DNA of 22,895 nt. It comes from Actinomycetota bacterium (GTDB lineage Bacteria > Actinomycetota > Actinomycetes > S36-B12 > UBA5976). How positions within the stretch are numbered: position 1 is the stretch's first letter; each line of letters begins with the position of its first letter. The position numbers and the translations under genes were made by a program. Location: assembly GCA_017853815.1 (NCBI GenBank), contig JAFMIT010000011.1, positions 1-22,895 on the forward strand, read 5' to 3'. The notes under the pieces are model-generated. The model was not told the DNA's origin and searched no databases. It saw nothing but the letters and a program-made list of their open reading frames with translations. Shown one piece after another: positions 7,147 through 14,375 of the stretch.

Positions 7147-8196
7147 GTGCTCGACATCGCTGATTTCAGATCTCGGGTATCTGCGACGGTAACTCGGGTC
7201 ATCACCGAGCAGACTCCTCTGCTTCATTCCGTCAGCGCTGATCTTGACCCCATGATCACCTCCATTGCCGGCCTGATGGCAGGCGGCAAACGTCTACGAC
7301 CAGCCTTCGCATACTGGGGCTACAGAGCCGCAGGCGGCAACGACTCCGACCAAGCTGTCTCCGCTGCCACCTCCCTCGAGTTCCTCCAAGCCTGCGCCCT
7401 GATTCATGACGATGTTATGGATGGCTCCGATACTCGCAGAGGGTTGCCAGCGACTCATCGAATCTTCGAGTCGCTTCACCGCGATGCTCAGTGGCAGGGA
7501 TCGGCAGAGAGTTTTGGTGTAGGTGCCGCAATCCTGGCGGGCGATCTCTGCCTCTCCTGGGCCGATGAGCTGCTCTTCACTTCCGGCATGGAGCACGACG
7601 CCCTGCTTCGCGCAAAGTCGATTTACGACATCATGCGAACTGAGTTAATGGCTGGGCAGTACCTCGATTTGTTGGAACAGTCTCGGGCATCTGCCAATGT
7701 CGACCGCATTCGCAATGTCATTCGTTACAAGAGCGCGAAGTACACCATCGAGCGTCCACTTCACATGGGTGCCGCTCTAGCCTCTGCGAGCGACGAAACG
7801 ATGTCGACGTTGACGGCGTATGGACTTCCGCTCGGCGAAGCGTTCCAGCTGCGCGACGATGTTCTCGGAGTGTTTGGCAATCCAGATGAAACGGGCAAAC
7901 CCTCAGGCGATGATCTTCGTGAAGGAAAGCGCACAGCACTCATTGGTTTCACCGCCGAAATGTCCTCTGACGCGGGCTACGTTCTTGAACGCCTTGGCCG
8001 TTCAGATGTGAGTGACGAAGAAGTCGCCACTATGTGCTCGATCATCACCGAATGCGGTGCACTCGCCCGCGTCGAAGAACTCATCACTGAAGGGCGTGAC
8101 GCCGCTCTGGCCGCGCTCGAAAGTTCCACCCTCACCACTGATTCCATCCACGTACTCGCCAACTTGGCAGTCGCGGCAACAGATCGGAAGTTCTAG
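7147..8196 (+). CDS. crtE: Polyprenyl (geranylgeranyl) diphosphate synthase of the carotenoid operon
   Basis: A class I trans-prenyltransferase that condenses isopentenyl diphosphate with allylic diphosphates to make the C20 precursor of phytoene. With the GTG start at 7147 it has 349 residues: GGKRLRP at 46-52, the first Asp-rich motif HDDVMD at 87-92, a QYLDL segment, and the second Asp-rich region RDDVLGVFG at about 236-244 followed by TGKPSGDDLREGKRT. RDDVLG in place of DDxxD is usual in actinobacterial IdsA/GrcC/CrtE enzymes. In-frame GTGs at 7120 and 7129 are alternatives; 7147 has an AGG 7 nt upstream. It is the first gene of the crtE-crtI-mptB-like-crtB run, with 2 nt before crtI. Chain length is inferred from context. 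Confidence 0.9.
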   Translation: MLDIADFRSRVSATVTRVITEQTPLLHSVSADLDPMITSIAGLMAGGKRLRPAFAYWGYRAAGGNDSDQAVSAATSLEFLQACALIHDDVMDGSDTRRGLPATHRIFESLHRDAQWQGSAESFGVGAAILAGDLCLSWADELLFTSGMEHDALLRAKSIYDIMRTELMAGQYLDLLEQSRASANVDRIRNVIRYKSAKYTIERPLHMGAALASASDETMSTLTAYGLPLGEAFQLRDDVLGVFGNPDETGKPSGDDLREGKRTALIGFTAEMSSDAGYVLERLGRSDVSDEEVATMCSIITECGALARVEELITEGRDAALAALESSTLTTDSIHVLANLAVAATDRKF

Positions 8197-8198
8197 CA

Positions 8199-9731
8199 AT
8201 GGATTTGCTGAGATTCGCTCCTCGTTCCACTCCGCGCGTCGTCAAGGGCAAGACGGATCATGTCGTTGTGGTTGGCGCCGGCCTCGCAGGACTTTCGGCT
8301 GCGATGCGGCTTGCTGGTGCCGGCCGTAAGGTCACGGTCGTTGAACGTGAATCAGTCCCCGGCGGACGAGCTGGATTGATTAACGACAAGGGCTACTCAT
8401 TCGATACCGGCCCCACCGTCCTGACGATGCCAGATTTGATTGCTGATTGCTTCGACGCGGTTGGCGAAGATATGAACGACTGGCTGGAACTGATGCCAGT
8501 TGCGCCGCTGTACAGAACGTTCTTTCCTGATGGCTCGCAGCTCGATGTGCATTCAGATACGACCAAGATGGCAGAAGAACTCGAACGAGTCATCGGCCGA
8601 GGCGAAGCCGAGGGCTATCTCAAATACGTAGATTTTGTCGAAAAGCTCTACAAGTACGAGATCCGTGACTTCATCGATCGCAACATCGATTCGCCATTCG
8701 ACTTGCTTACTCCGAACCTCGTGAAGCTTCTCGGCATTGGCGGTTTTCGCAAGCTTGCGCCGAAAGTGGACGAGTATCTGAAAGATCCGCGCACCCAGCG
8801 GATTTACTCCTTCCAGGCGATGTACGCAGGCCTCTCCCCCTACGACGCGCTCGCGATTTATGCGGTCATTGCCTACATGGATTCAGTTGCGGGTGTGTTC
8901 TTCCCTAAGGGTGGAATGCATGCGTTGCCACGGGCGATGGCAGCTGCCGCGGCGAAGCATGGAGTCGATTTTCGTTACAACACGACCGTCAGCCGAGTGG
9001 AGCATCACCAAGGTCGAGCGACTGCCATCGTGACAACAGATGGCGAGCGAATCGAAGCGGACAGTTTCATCCTCAATCCAGACTTGCCTGTCGCTTATCG
9101 CGATCTCCTAGGTGTCAATCCGATCAGCCTGAAGCGACTGACCTACTCGCCATCGTGCTTCTTGTTGCTCGCTGGCTCCAACCAGAAGTATTCAAAGATT
9201 GCTCATCACAACATTCACTTTGGTCATCAGTGGGCTGGAGTTTTTGATGAGCTGATTGACCAGAAGCGTTTGATGTCGGACCCGTCGATTCTCGTCACGA
9301 ATCCGACTCATTCCGATCCAGCGTTGGCGCCGGACGGTAAAGAGATTTATTACGTACTGTTTCCAACTCCGAACCTTGATGCAGATATCGACTGGCGAAA
9401 AGAGACTCCCAGATACCGCGACGAAGTAGTGCGCACTTTGGAAGCACGCGGCTATGTCGGTTTCGGCGACAGCATCGAGATTGAACACATCACGACGCCA
9501 CTTGAATGGGAACAGCGCGGCATGGAACGTGGAGCGCCGTTTGCTGCGGCTCACTCCTTCCTCCAGACGGGACCTTTCCGGCCAGGAAACATGTGGGGCG
9601 AAAATGTTGTCTTCACGGGTTCGGGAACCCAGCCAGGTGTCGGTGTCCCGATGGTCCTCGTGTCTGGACGCCTCGCCGCAGAAAGAATCACCGGGCCAGA
9701 TGTCAACTACCACTCTCGGGCATGGCGCTAA
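8199..9731 (+). CDS. crtI: Phytoene desaturase
   Basis: A 510-residue bacterial CrtI: the FAD-binding VVVGAGLAGLSAAMRLAGAG at 23-42, ERESVPGGRAG at 49-59, the substrate-region sequences SFQAMYAGLSPYDALAIYAV and GVFFPKGGMHALPRAMA, and the C-terminal phytoene-desaturase signature TQPGVGVPMVLVSGRLAAERI. The enzyme converts phytoene stepwise to lycopene at the membrane. The ATG lies 2 nt after the crtE stop with CGGAAG 9 nt upstream. It is distinct from the CrtD-like protein encoded at 3927, so the window contains two desaturase paralogues: this one in the core pathway and the other with tailoring genes. The usual four-step desaturation is assumed; the number of steps cannot be read from sequence. 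Confidence 0.92.
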   Translation: MDLLRFAPRSTPRVVKGKTDHVVVVGAGLAGLSAAMRLAGAGRKVTVVERESVPGGRAGLINDKGYSFDTGPTVLTMPDLIADCFDAVGEDMNDWLELMPVAPLYRTFFPDGSQLDVHSDTTKMAEELERVIGRGEAEGYLKYVDFVEKLYKYEIRDFIDRNIDSPFDLLTPNLVKLLGIGGFRKLAPKVDEYLKDPRTQRIYSFQAMYAGLSPYDALAIYAVIAYMDSVAGVFFPKGGMHALPRAMAAAAAKHGVDFRYNTTVSRVEHHQGRATAIVTTDGERIEADSFILNPDLPVAYRDLLGVNPISLKRLTYSPSCFLLLAGSNQKYSKIAHHNIHFGHQWAGVFDELIDQKRLMSDPSILVTNPTHSDPALAPDGKEIYYVLFPTPNLDADIDWRKETPRYRDEVVRTLEARGYVGFGDSIEIEHITTPLEWEQRGMERGAPFAAAHSFLQTGPFRPGNMWGENVVFTGSGTQPGVGVPMVLVSGRLAAERITGPDVNYHSRAWR

Positions 9732-9735
9732 GCGA

Positions 9736-11325
9736 ATGAACTCATCGACCACCCAGACGCAGCCAGGTGCTGAATCTTCGAGGTCGGCACTTTCTCCACG
9801 CGACTGGTTAATCAGCCACGGATCCATATCTGTGCTCGCTGTTGGATTAATTGCCTTCGGTGCGGTCGCCGTGGGTTGGCTACCCCCGCTGTACAACGTG
9901 CGCGTCAACCCGATTCTGGAGGCGCTTCGGCTCACAGACCAAGGACAGTTTCTCGGTCGCGTCGCCGTCATCATGGGCGGTGCACTTTTGGTGCATTCCT
10001 GGCTCGTGCTGGGACTCGCGGTACTGCGCGATCACCGGGTGAGCTTGCGGCAATTATGGAGCTTGCTCGCACTGTGGTGTGCAGCGCTGTTCTTTATCCC
10101 GCCGCTCTTTTCGCGCGACGTGTACTCCTACATTGCTCAAGGTCGACTGCTAATCCGCGGACTCAACCCTTATGAGTTTGGAGTAGGCGCCCTCCCCGGC
10201 TGGTTTCAGCTCGGACCCGACCCAATGTGGGCAGAAAGCCCAACCCCATACGGTCCACTATTTCTCGCCATCGAACACGCAGTCGCGGCAGTAACGACAC
10301 TCTCTCCTACGCTTGCTGTGCTTCTCTTCAAACTCGTATGCGTCGTCGGTATTGCGCTCATGGCCAGCGGCACGGCGCGACTCGCGCGCATGCATGGAAT
10401 AGATGTCGCTGCCGCCACCTGGCTCGTTGTACTCAATCCACTTGTGATCTTGCATCTATTGGTCGGTGTTCACAATGACTCTTTGATGATTGGTCTGATG
10501 CTTTGGGCCTTCATCTTTGCTCTCGATTCGCGGCGAACTCTCGCCATCATCAGTGTGATCGCGGCCGTCGGCATCAAACCGATTGCGCTCGTGGCGCTGC
10601 CTTTCGTCGTGCTCGCTTTCAGGCGTTGCGACCCGCGGATGTTGACGCTTGGGCGCGATTGGATTCTTGGCGGTGCGAGCGTCTTCTTCGGCGTCTGGGC
10701 TCTTGGTACGGCCCAAGGCGTGGGGTTGGGTTGGGTTGGGGCCCTGACAACACCTGGGTCCGTGGCGACATTACTTTCACCGCCTACGGCTCTCGCCGAG
10801 ATTGTCGGACTTACCACCAACCTGTTTGGCATTGATAGCTACGCGTCTGCGTTGAGCGTCCTGAGGACGGTAGGCCTGATAGCGGCGGCACTCCTCATTG
10901 CTCGCCTTCTTCTCTCCCCTGGTGGACGCTCAGCAGTGCGAGGAGCGGGACTGGCATTCACCGCGCTCATTGCCCTGAGCCCCGTTGTCCAACCGTGGTA
11001 CCTGCTCTGGGCACTGCCACTGATTGCTGTCTCGGGTCTCGCTCGACCCTGGCATCTGAGGGTCATCGTGGCCGGTACTGCCATGTTCGTGATGTACAGC
11101 CTTGCGGAAGTCAATGTGGTGACGGATTCGACGATTAACGGGTCGGACTACCTCTCAGTGGCTCTTTCAGCGCTGATTGTCCTGGTCATCGCAGTGGCGA
11201 GCCCAAGCGAACGGGCGCTGGCTTGGGGTACACAATTCGCACACGGTTTACAACCTCAAACTGAGGAAGAAATCGCCCTCGCTCATTCTCGAATCGTCCA
11301 AGGAACTACGTATGTCCGCTCGTGA
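9736..11325 (+). CDS. MptB-like polyprenol-phosphate-mannose alpha-1,6-mannosyltransferase ('carotene biosynthesis associated membrane protein')
   Basis: A 529-residue polytopic protein with about 12-14 membrane helices and a GT-C type first loop containing RDVYSYIAQG (127-136), whose Asp is the expected catalytic residue, followed by GLNPYEFG and SPTPYGPL. Further family marks are GVHNDSLMIGLML and SPVVQPWYLLWALPL. This matches the actinobacterial family once named for carotene-cluster association (TIGR03459), which includes MptB mannosyltransferases acting on lipomannan-type glycolipids outside the membrane. I chose ATG 9736, 4 nt after crtI; ATG 9700 would overlap crtI. The 3' end overlaps crtB by 14 nt. 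A perfect four-run G motif (10722-10741) lies inside the coding strand. Whether it modifies a carotenoid or a lipoglycan is open. Confidence 0.82.
   Translation: MNSSTTQTQPGAESSRSALSPRDWLISHGSISVLAVGLIAFGAVAVGWLPPLYNVRVNPILEALRLTDQGQFLGRVAVIMGGALLVHSWLVLGLAVLRDHRVSLRQLWSLLALWCAALFFIPPLFSRDVYSYIAQGRLLIRGLNPYEFGVGALPGWFQLGPDPMWAESPTPYGPLFLAIEHAVAAVTTLSPTLAVLLFKLVCVVGIALMASGTARLARMHGIDVAAATWLVVLNPLVILHLLVGVHNDSLMIGLMLWAFIFALDSRRTLAIISVIAAVGIKPIALVALPFVVLAFRRCDPRMLTLGRDWILGGASVFFGVWALGTAQGVGLGWVGALTTPGSVATLLSPPTALAEIVGLTTNLFGIDSYASALSVLRTVGLIAAALLIARLLLSPGGRSAVRGAGLAFTALIALSPVVQPWYLLWALPLIAVSGLARPWHLRVIVAGTAMFVMYSLAEVNVVTDSTINGSDYLSVALSALIVLVIAVASPSERALAWGTQFAHGLQPQTEEEIALAHSRIVQGTTYVRS
10722..10741 (+). 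other. Potential G-quadruplex motif inside the MptB-like gene
   Basis: The coding strand reads G4-TT-G3-TT-G3-TT-G4, a perfect four-run motif with two-base loops, resembling telomeric repeats. It encodes parts of a Gly/Leu/Trp/Val-rich loop. It would be present in the mRNA as well as the non-template DNA strand. Confidence 0.6.
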
Positions 11326-12217
11326 TCTGGATGCTGCTGGCATTCTCGATCCCGCTCTGCGCGATTCCTACGAGCGCTGTCGCGAGCTCAATGCCCAGCA
11401 CGGCAAGACGTACTACCTCGCCACCTTGCTGCTACCGCCAGCGAAAAGACCCTACGTTCATGCCCTCTACGGATTCGCTCGATATGCCGACGAGATTGTC
11501 GACGACCTCAGCAGCACGCTGACAGATGCCGAGAAATCACAATGGCTTAGCTCGTGGAGTGAGAAGTTTTTCGACGATTGGCGAGCAGGTTCAAGCACAG
11601 ACCCTGTGTGTATGGCGACCATTGACACCTGCTTGAGATGGAATATTCCAGAAGAGCATTTTCGTGCGTTCATTCATTCGATGAAGATGGACCTCACCGT
11701 CGAGACTTACGAAACGTATGAGGATCTTTACGAGTACGTGTATGGCTCGGCCGCAGTCATCGGCTTGCAGATGGTTCCGATTCTTGAACCTTCAGACGAA
11801 CGCGCCTACGACTATGCAATGAAACTCGGCATTGCCTTCCAACTCGCCAACTTCATCCGAGACGTCGGCGAAGATTTGGAACGTGGTCGGGTCTATTTGC
11901 CACTCGCTGAGCTCCGCCAATTCGGCGTGACCCGTGAAGACCTGCAGCGGCGCGCGATGACGCCTGCCATCGTCGAGGCGTTGAAGTTTCAGATTCAACG
12001 AGTTCGAGACTTGGAAGCTGCCTCGCGAGCGGGAATTGCGATGCTAGACCCCGCTTCGCAGCCGTGTATCGACGCCGCTCGGATCTTGTACTGCGGCATT
12101 GTTGACGCTGTCGAGGACATCGACTTTGACGTTTTGAATAAACGCGCACGGGTGTCGTTGGCACGCCGGTTCGCGGTCGCTGGTCGCGCCTGGTTCAAGG
12201 CAGTTCGAGCTCGTTAG
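11312..12217 (+). CDS. crtB: Phytoene synthase
   Basis: Joins two geranylgeranyl diphosphates head-to-head to phytoene, the committed carotenoid step. The 301-residue protein has the squalene/phytoene synthase motifs: KTYYLATLLLP at about 32-42, the first Asp-rich stretch YADEIVDD at 58-65, VYGSAAVIGLQM at about 143-154, and the second Asp-rich motif with FQLANFIRDVGEDLERGRVYLP ending near 197. ATG 11312 has AAGGA 7 nt upstream and overlaps the end of the MptB-like gene by 14 nt, so the two are likely translationally coupled. It is the last gene of the core carotenoid operon; its TAG overlaps the stop of the convergent transporter gene. Confidence 0.93.
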   Translation: MSARDLDAAGILDPALRDSYERCRELNAQHGKTYYLATLLLPPAKRPYVHALYGFARYADEIVDDLSSTLTDAEKSQWLSSWSEKFFDDWRAGSSTDPVCMATIDTCLRWNIPEEHFRAFIHSMKMDLTVETYETYEDLYEYVYGSAAVIGLQMVPILEPSDERAYDYAMKLGIAFQLANFIRDVGEDLERGRVYLPLAELRQFGVTREDLQRRAMTPAIVEALKFQIQRVRDLEAASRAGIAMLDPASQPCIDAARILYCGIVDAVEDIDFDVLNKRARVSLARRFAVAGRAWFKAVRAR

Positions 12218-13839
12218 AACCTGCCGAGCAGCGGCGCGATAAGAACTTTTGTAATCATGCCGACTGGATAACCCAGTGCATAGCCAAGGTTCACGCGTGG
12301 ATCATCGTTGCTGCGGCCGTTCGCGTAGGCAAGCACTGCCGGTTGGGTCTGTGCGCCGGCCATCATGCCGGCCAAGCGCGCACCGTAGAAACCGCCAAAC
12401 AAGCGGCCGATGATGAGATGCCCGACTGCTGTCACCGACGTCACGACAAGACCGACAATGAGCACTCGCCAGCCCGTTGGCGTGACTATCGCGTCGGCCA
12501 GAGCCGAGCCAGAGTTCGAACCCGCATAAGCCAAGAACAACATCATGCCTAGATGATTCAAGGTCGTCGACGCGGACAACGGCAAGGACCACAGAATCTG
12601 TCCCGTACGGCCGATGCGACCCAAGATGAGGCCGACGACGAGCGGGCCACCGGCCATGCCAAGCGCGAATTGGCCACCACCTGGAAGTGGAAATTCCAAG
12701 AGACCTAAGAGAACGCCTAAGGCGAGACCCAATGCCAAAGCCGTGAGCGAAAATGCTTGAGCGCCTTTTTCGGAGTCGCCAAAGAATTTCGCCACCTCTT
12801 TGAGTCTGGCGGGCGGGGCAACCACGCGCACGCGGTCACCGATTTGGAGAGTGAGGTCGTCGGTGGCGAGCAACTCAACATCGGCTCGTCTTACGCGAGT
12901 GGCAGTGGCGCCGAACTTCCTGACGAGCTTGAGATCCTCGAGAGGTATGCCGCAGATAGCAGGATTCGAAACTGCAATGCGCCTGTAATCGAGAGATGAA
13001 CGATCGAGAGTGAGTGCCACGGTTGAGAGGTGCCCTACCTCGCTGACGAACTCTTGGATTCGCTCAACGTCACCGATGACGGTCACGATGTCACCTGGTT
13101 CTGGAATTGCGTCATCGGTGGCCAAATCAACAACACCTGGATGACCAGGTCGATCACCGCGCATGATCCGAGAGAAAACGATGGTGTTGGCGTACCGCGC
13201 AGAGATAGCTTCTAGGTTCTCGAGACCTGACTTCTCAATGCGTACCGTCGCGGTGTCGAGTTGCGGAGCGATCGCCTGATCATCGTCGTCAGCGGACGCA
13301 GGAGCCTGCGTCTTCAACGCGAACATGGTGCCAATCAGCATCCCGAGCACGCCAAAGAGATACGTCACTGAATAGCCCACGGTTGGCAGGTCGGATTGCC
13401 ACATCTGAGTGGCAGCCGCGAGGGCTGGTGTATTGGTCAACGCTCCGGCGTAAATGCCAGAAAGGAGTGGGCCTGAAAGTCCAAGAGCGTGAGAAGCCCC
13501 AACTGTGATTGCACCTGCGATCGTCAGCGTTGCAACCACTGCTACCAGAGCTTTTCCGCCAGCGCGAACTGCGTTAAAGAATGAAGGTCCCGCACCTATA
13601 CCCACGACAAAAGCGAAAACCGCCAAGCCAAAAACTCCGACCTCGCGCGAAATCTTTAGTCGTTCGTCGAACGCAGAGAAGGCCAGAGCGGTGAACAGTA
13701 CGGCTGCAGGACCCAGCGAAAAGCTTCGAATCTTGAGAGAACCCAAGGCGCCGCCGACAGCCAACAACATCGCAAGTAGCAATAGGGGTTCTTCAGCAGC
13801 GGCATCTGAAAGGCCGTGCAGCAAGTCAAGGATGTTCAC
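12214..13839 (-). CDS. YidE/AspT-type transporter with two central RCK_C (TrkA-C) domains
   Basis: A 541-residue membrane protein with the layout of the AspT/YidE/YbjL antiporter family: an N-terminal block of about five to six helices (starting EPLLLLAMLLAVGGALG, with VGIGAGPSFFNAVRAGG), two soluble RCK_C domains in tandem (one around GHPGVVDLATDDAIPEPGD, one around ICGIPLEDLKLVRKFGATAT), then a second membrane block with LGLALGVLLGLLEFPLPGG, GGPLVVGLILGR, LFLAYAGSNSG and GMMAGAQTQPAVLAYA. Family members exchange carboxylates or amino acids (aspartate:alanine in AspT), but most are uncharacterised. GTG at 13839 places the first helix normally; GTG 13896 would add 19 hydrophilic residues. It converges on crtB with overlapping stops. 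Confidence 0.85.
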   Translation of the reverse strand: MNILDLLHGLSDAAAEEPLLLLAMLLAVGGALGSLKIRSFSLGPAAVLFTALAFSAFDERLKISREVGVFGLAVFAFVVGIGAGPSFFNAVRAGGKALVAVVATLTIAGAITVGASHALGLSGPLLSGIYAGALTNTPALAAATQMWQSDLPTVGYSVTYLFGVLGMLIGTMFALKTQAPASADDDDQAIAPQLDTATVRIEKSGLENLEAISARYANTIVFSRIMRGDRPGHPGVVDLATDDAIPEPGDIVTVIGDVERIQEFVSEVGHLSTVALTLDRSSLDYRRIAVSNPAICGIPLEDLKLVRKFGATATRVRRADVELLATDDLTLQIGDRVRVVAPPARLKEVAKFFGDSEKGAQAFSLTALALGLALGVLLGLLEFPLPGGGQFALGMAGGPLVVGLILGRIGRTGQILWSLPLSASTTLNHLGMMLFLAYAGSNSGSALADAIVTPTGWRVLIVGLVVTSVTAVGHLIIGRLFGGFYGARLAGMMAGAQTQPAVLAYANGRSNDDPRVNLGYALGYPVGMITKVLIAPLLGRF

Positions 13840-14027
13840 CAGTTCACCGACTCGTGGATTGTGGGATTCGGACACTCGCCATTGAGTGAGCCTCACCTTA
13901 CCCGCTATGGCTAGCTCTGGAGGTGTGACTAAAGACCCACAACACCAATCTCTCGGAGTCTGAAGTCATGCCAGAACGGGACTTTTGACTATGCCGAAGT
14001 GCTACCTGCACCGCGCACAATCATGTC
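13840..14027. other. Intergenic region between the transporter gene and the IclR fragment
   Basis: This 188-bp stretch holds the leader and alternative upstream GTG starts of the transporter gene (13896 and 13875) and must contain promoters for both directions. I see no strong promoter, operator dyad or repeat in it. Confidence 0.4.
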
Positions 14028-14285
14028 GTGAAGTCAAAGCCGTCGTTCTGGATCAACAGCGTAGATCATGCGCTCGCGCTCGCGGTGTTGCTGAAGTCCG
14101 AAGGTGCCATGACTGTGACGGAGGCATCGACGCGGCTCGGGGTTGGAACTTCCACGGCGCATCGACTGTTATCGATGCTCGTGCATCGCGGCTTCGCTTT
14201 CCAAGATGAGCATCGGCGTTACCACCCTGGGCCAGAACTGGTTGCACTCCCAGCGAAACGTCGACGAGCTCACAGAGCCGCATAG
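14028..14285 (+). pseudogene. IclR-type regulator fragment: HTH domain only
   Basis: The 85-residue frame begins INSVDHALALAVLLKSEGAMTVTEASTRLGV, continues GTSTAHRLLSMLVHRGFAFQDEHRRYHPGPEL, and then turns into basic sequence and stops. The first ~70 residues are a typical IclR winged helix-turn-helix (SVDxAL opening, recognition helix GTSTAHRLLSML, wing ending YxxGPEL). A complete IclR regulator has about 250 residues with an effector-binding domain, which is absent here. A shift to another frame near 14245 gives only ~35 further residues before a stop, with no convincing continuation. The nrdJ terminator begins 42 nt after the stop. It has no Shine-Dalgarno. It is most likely a remnant; a functional HTH-only protein is possible but less likely. 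Confidence 0.6.
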
Positions 14286-14327
14286 ATCTGGGAACGTTCT
14301 GCAGGTAGTTGCGAGATGTACTAGACA

Positions 14328-14363
14328 CACAAAGGCCCTCAGGATCTCCTGAGGGCCTTTGTG
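14328..14363. terminator. 17-bp hairpin terminator after nrdJ
   Basis: CACAAAGGCCCTCAGGA at 14328-14344 is exactly complementary to 14347-14363, with TC at the centre. It begins 12 nt past the nrdJ stop in nrdJ orientation, and the outgoing arm ends CCTTTGTG, giving a short T-run. It would also stop any transcript coming from the IclR fragment. Confidence 0.85.
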
Positions 14364-14375
14364 ATGAGTGCTTGG

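Noticed and set aside
9192..9974. 260-residue minus-strand frame across the end of crtI
   Set aside because: Antisense shadow of crtI and the MptB-like gene; no ribosome site and no recognisable domain.
14143..14352. Continuation of the IclR gene by frameshift
   Set aside because: The alternative frame after about 14245 gives only ~35 residues without clear similarity to the IclR effector domain and then stops in the nrdJ terminator.
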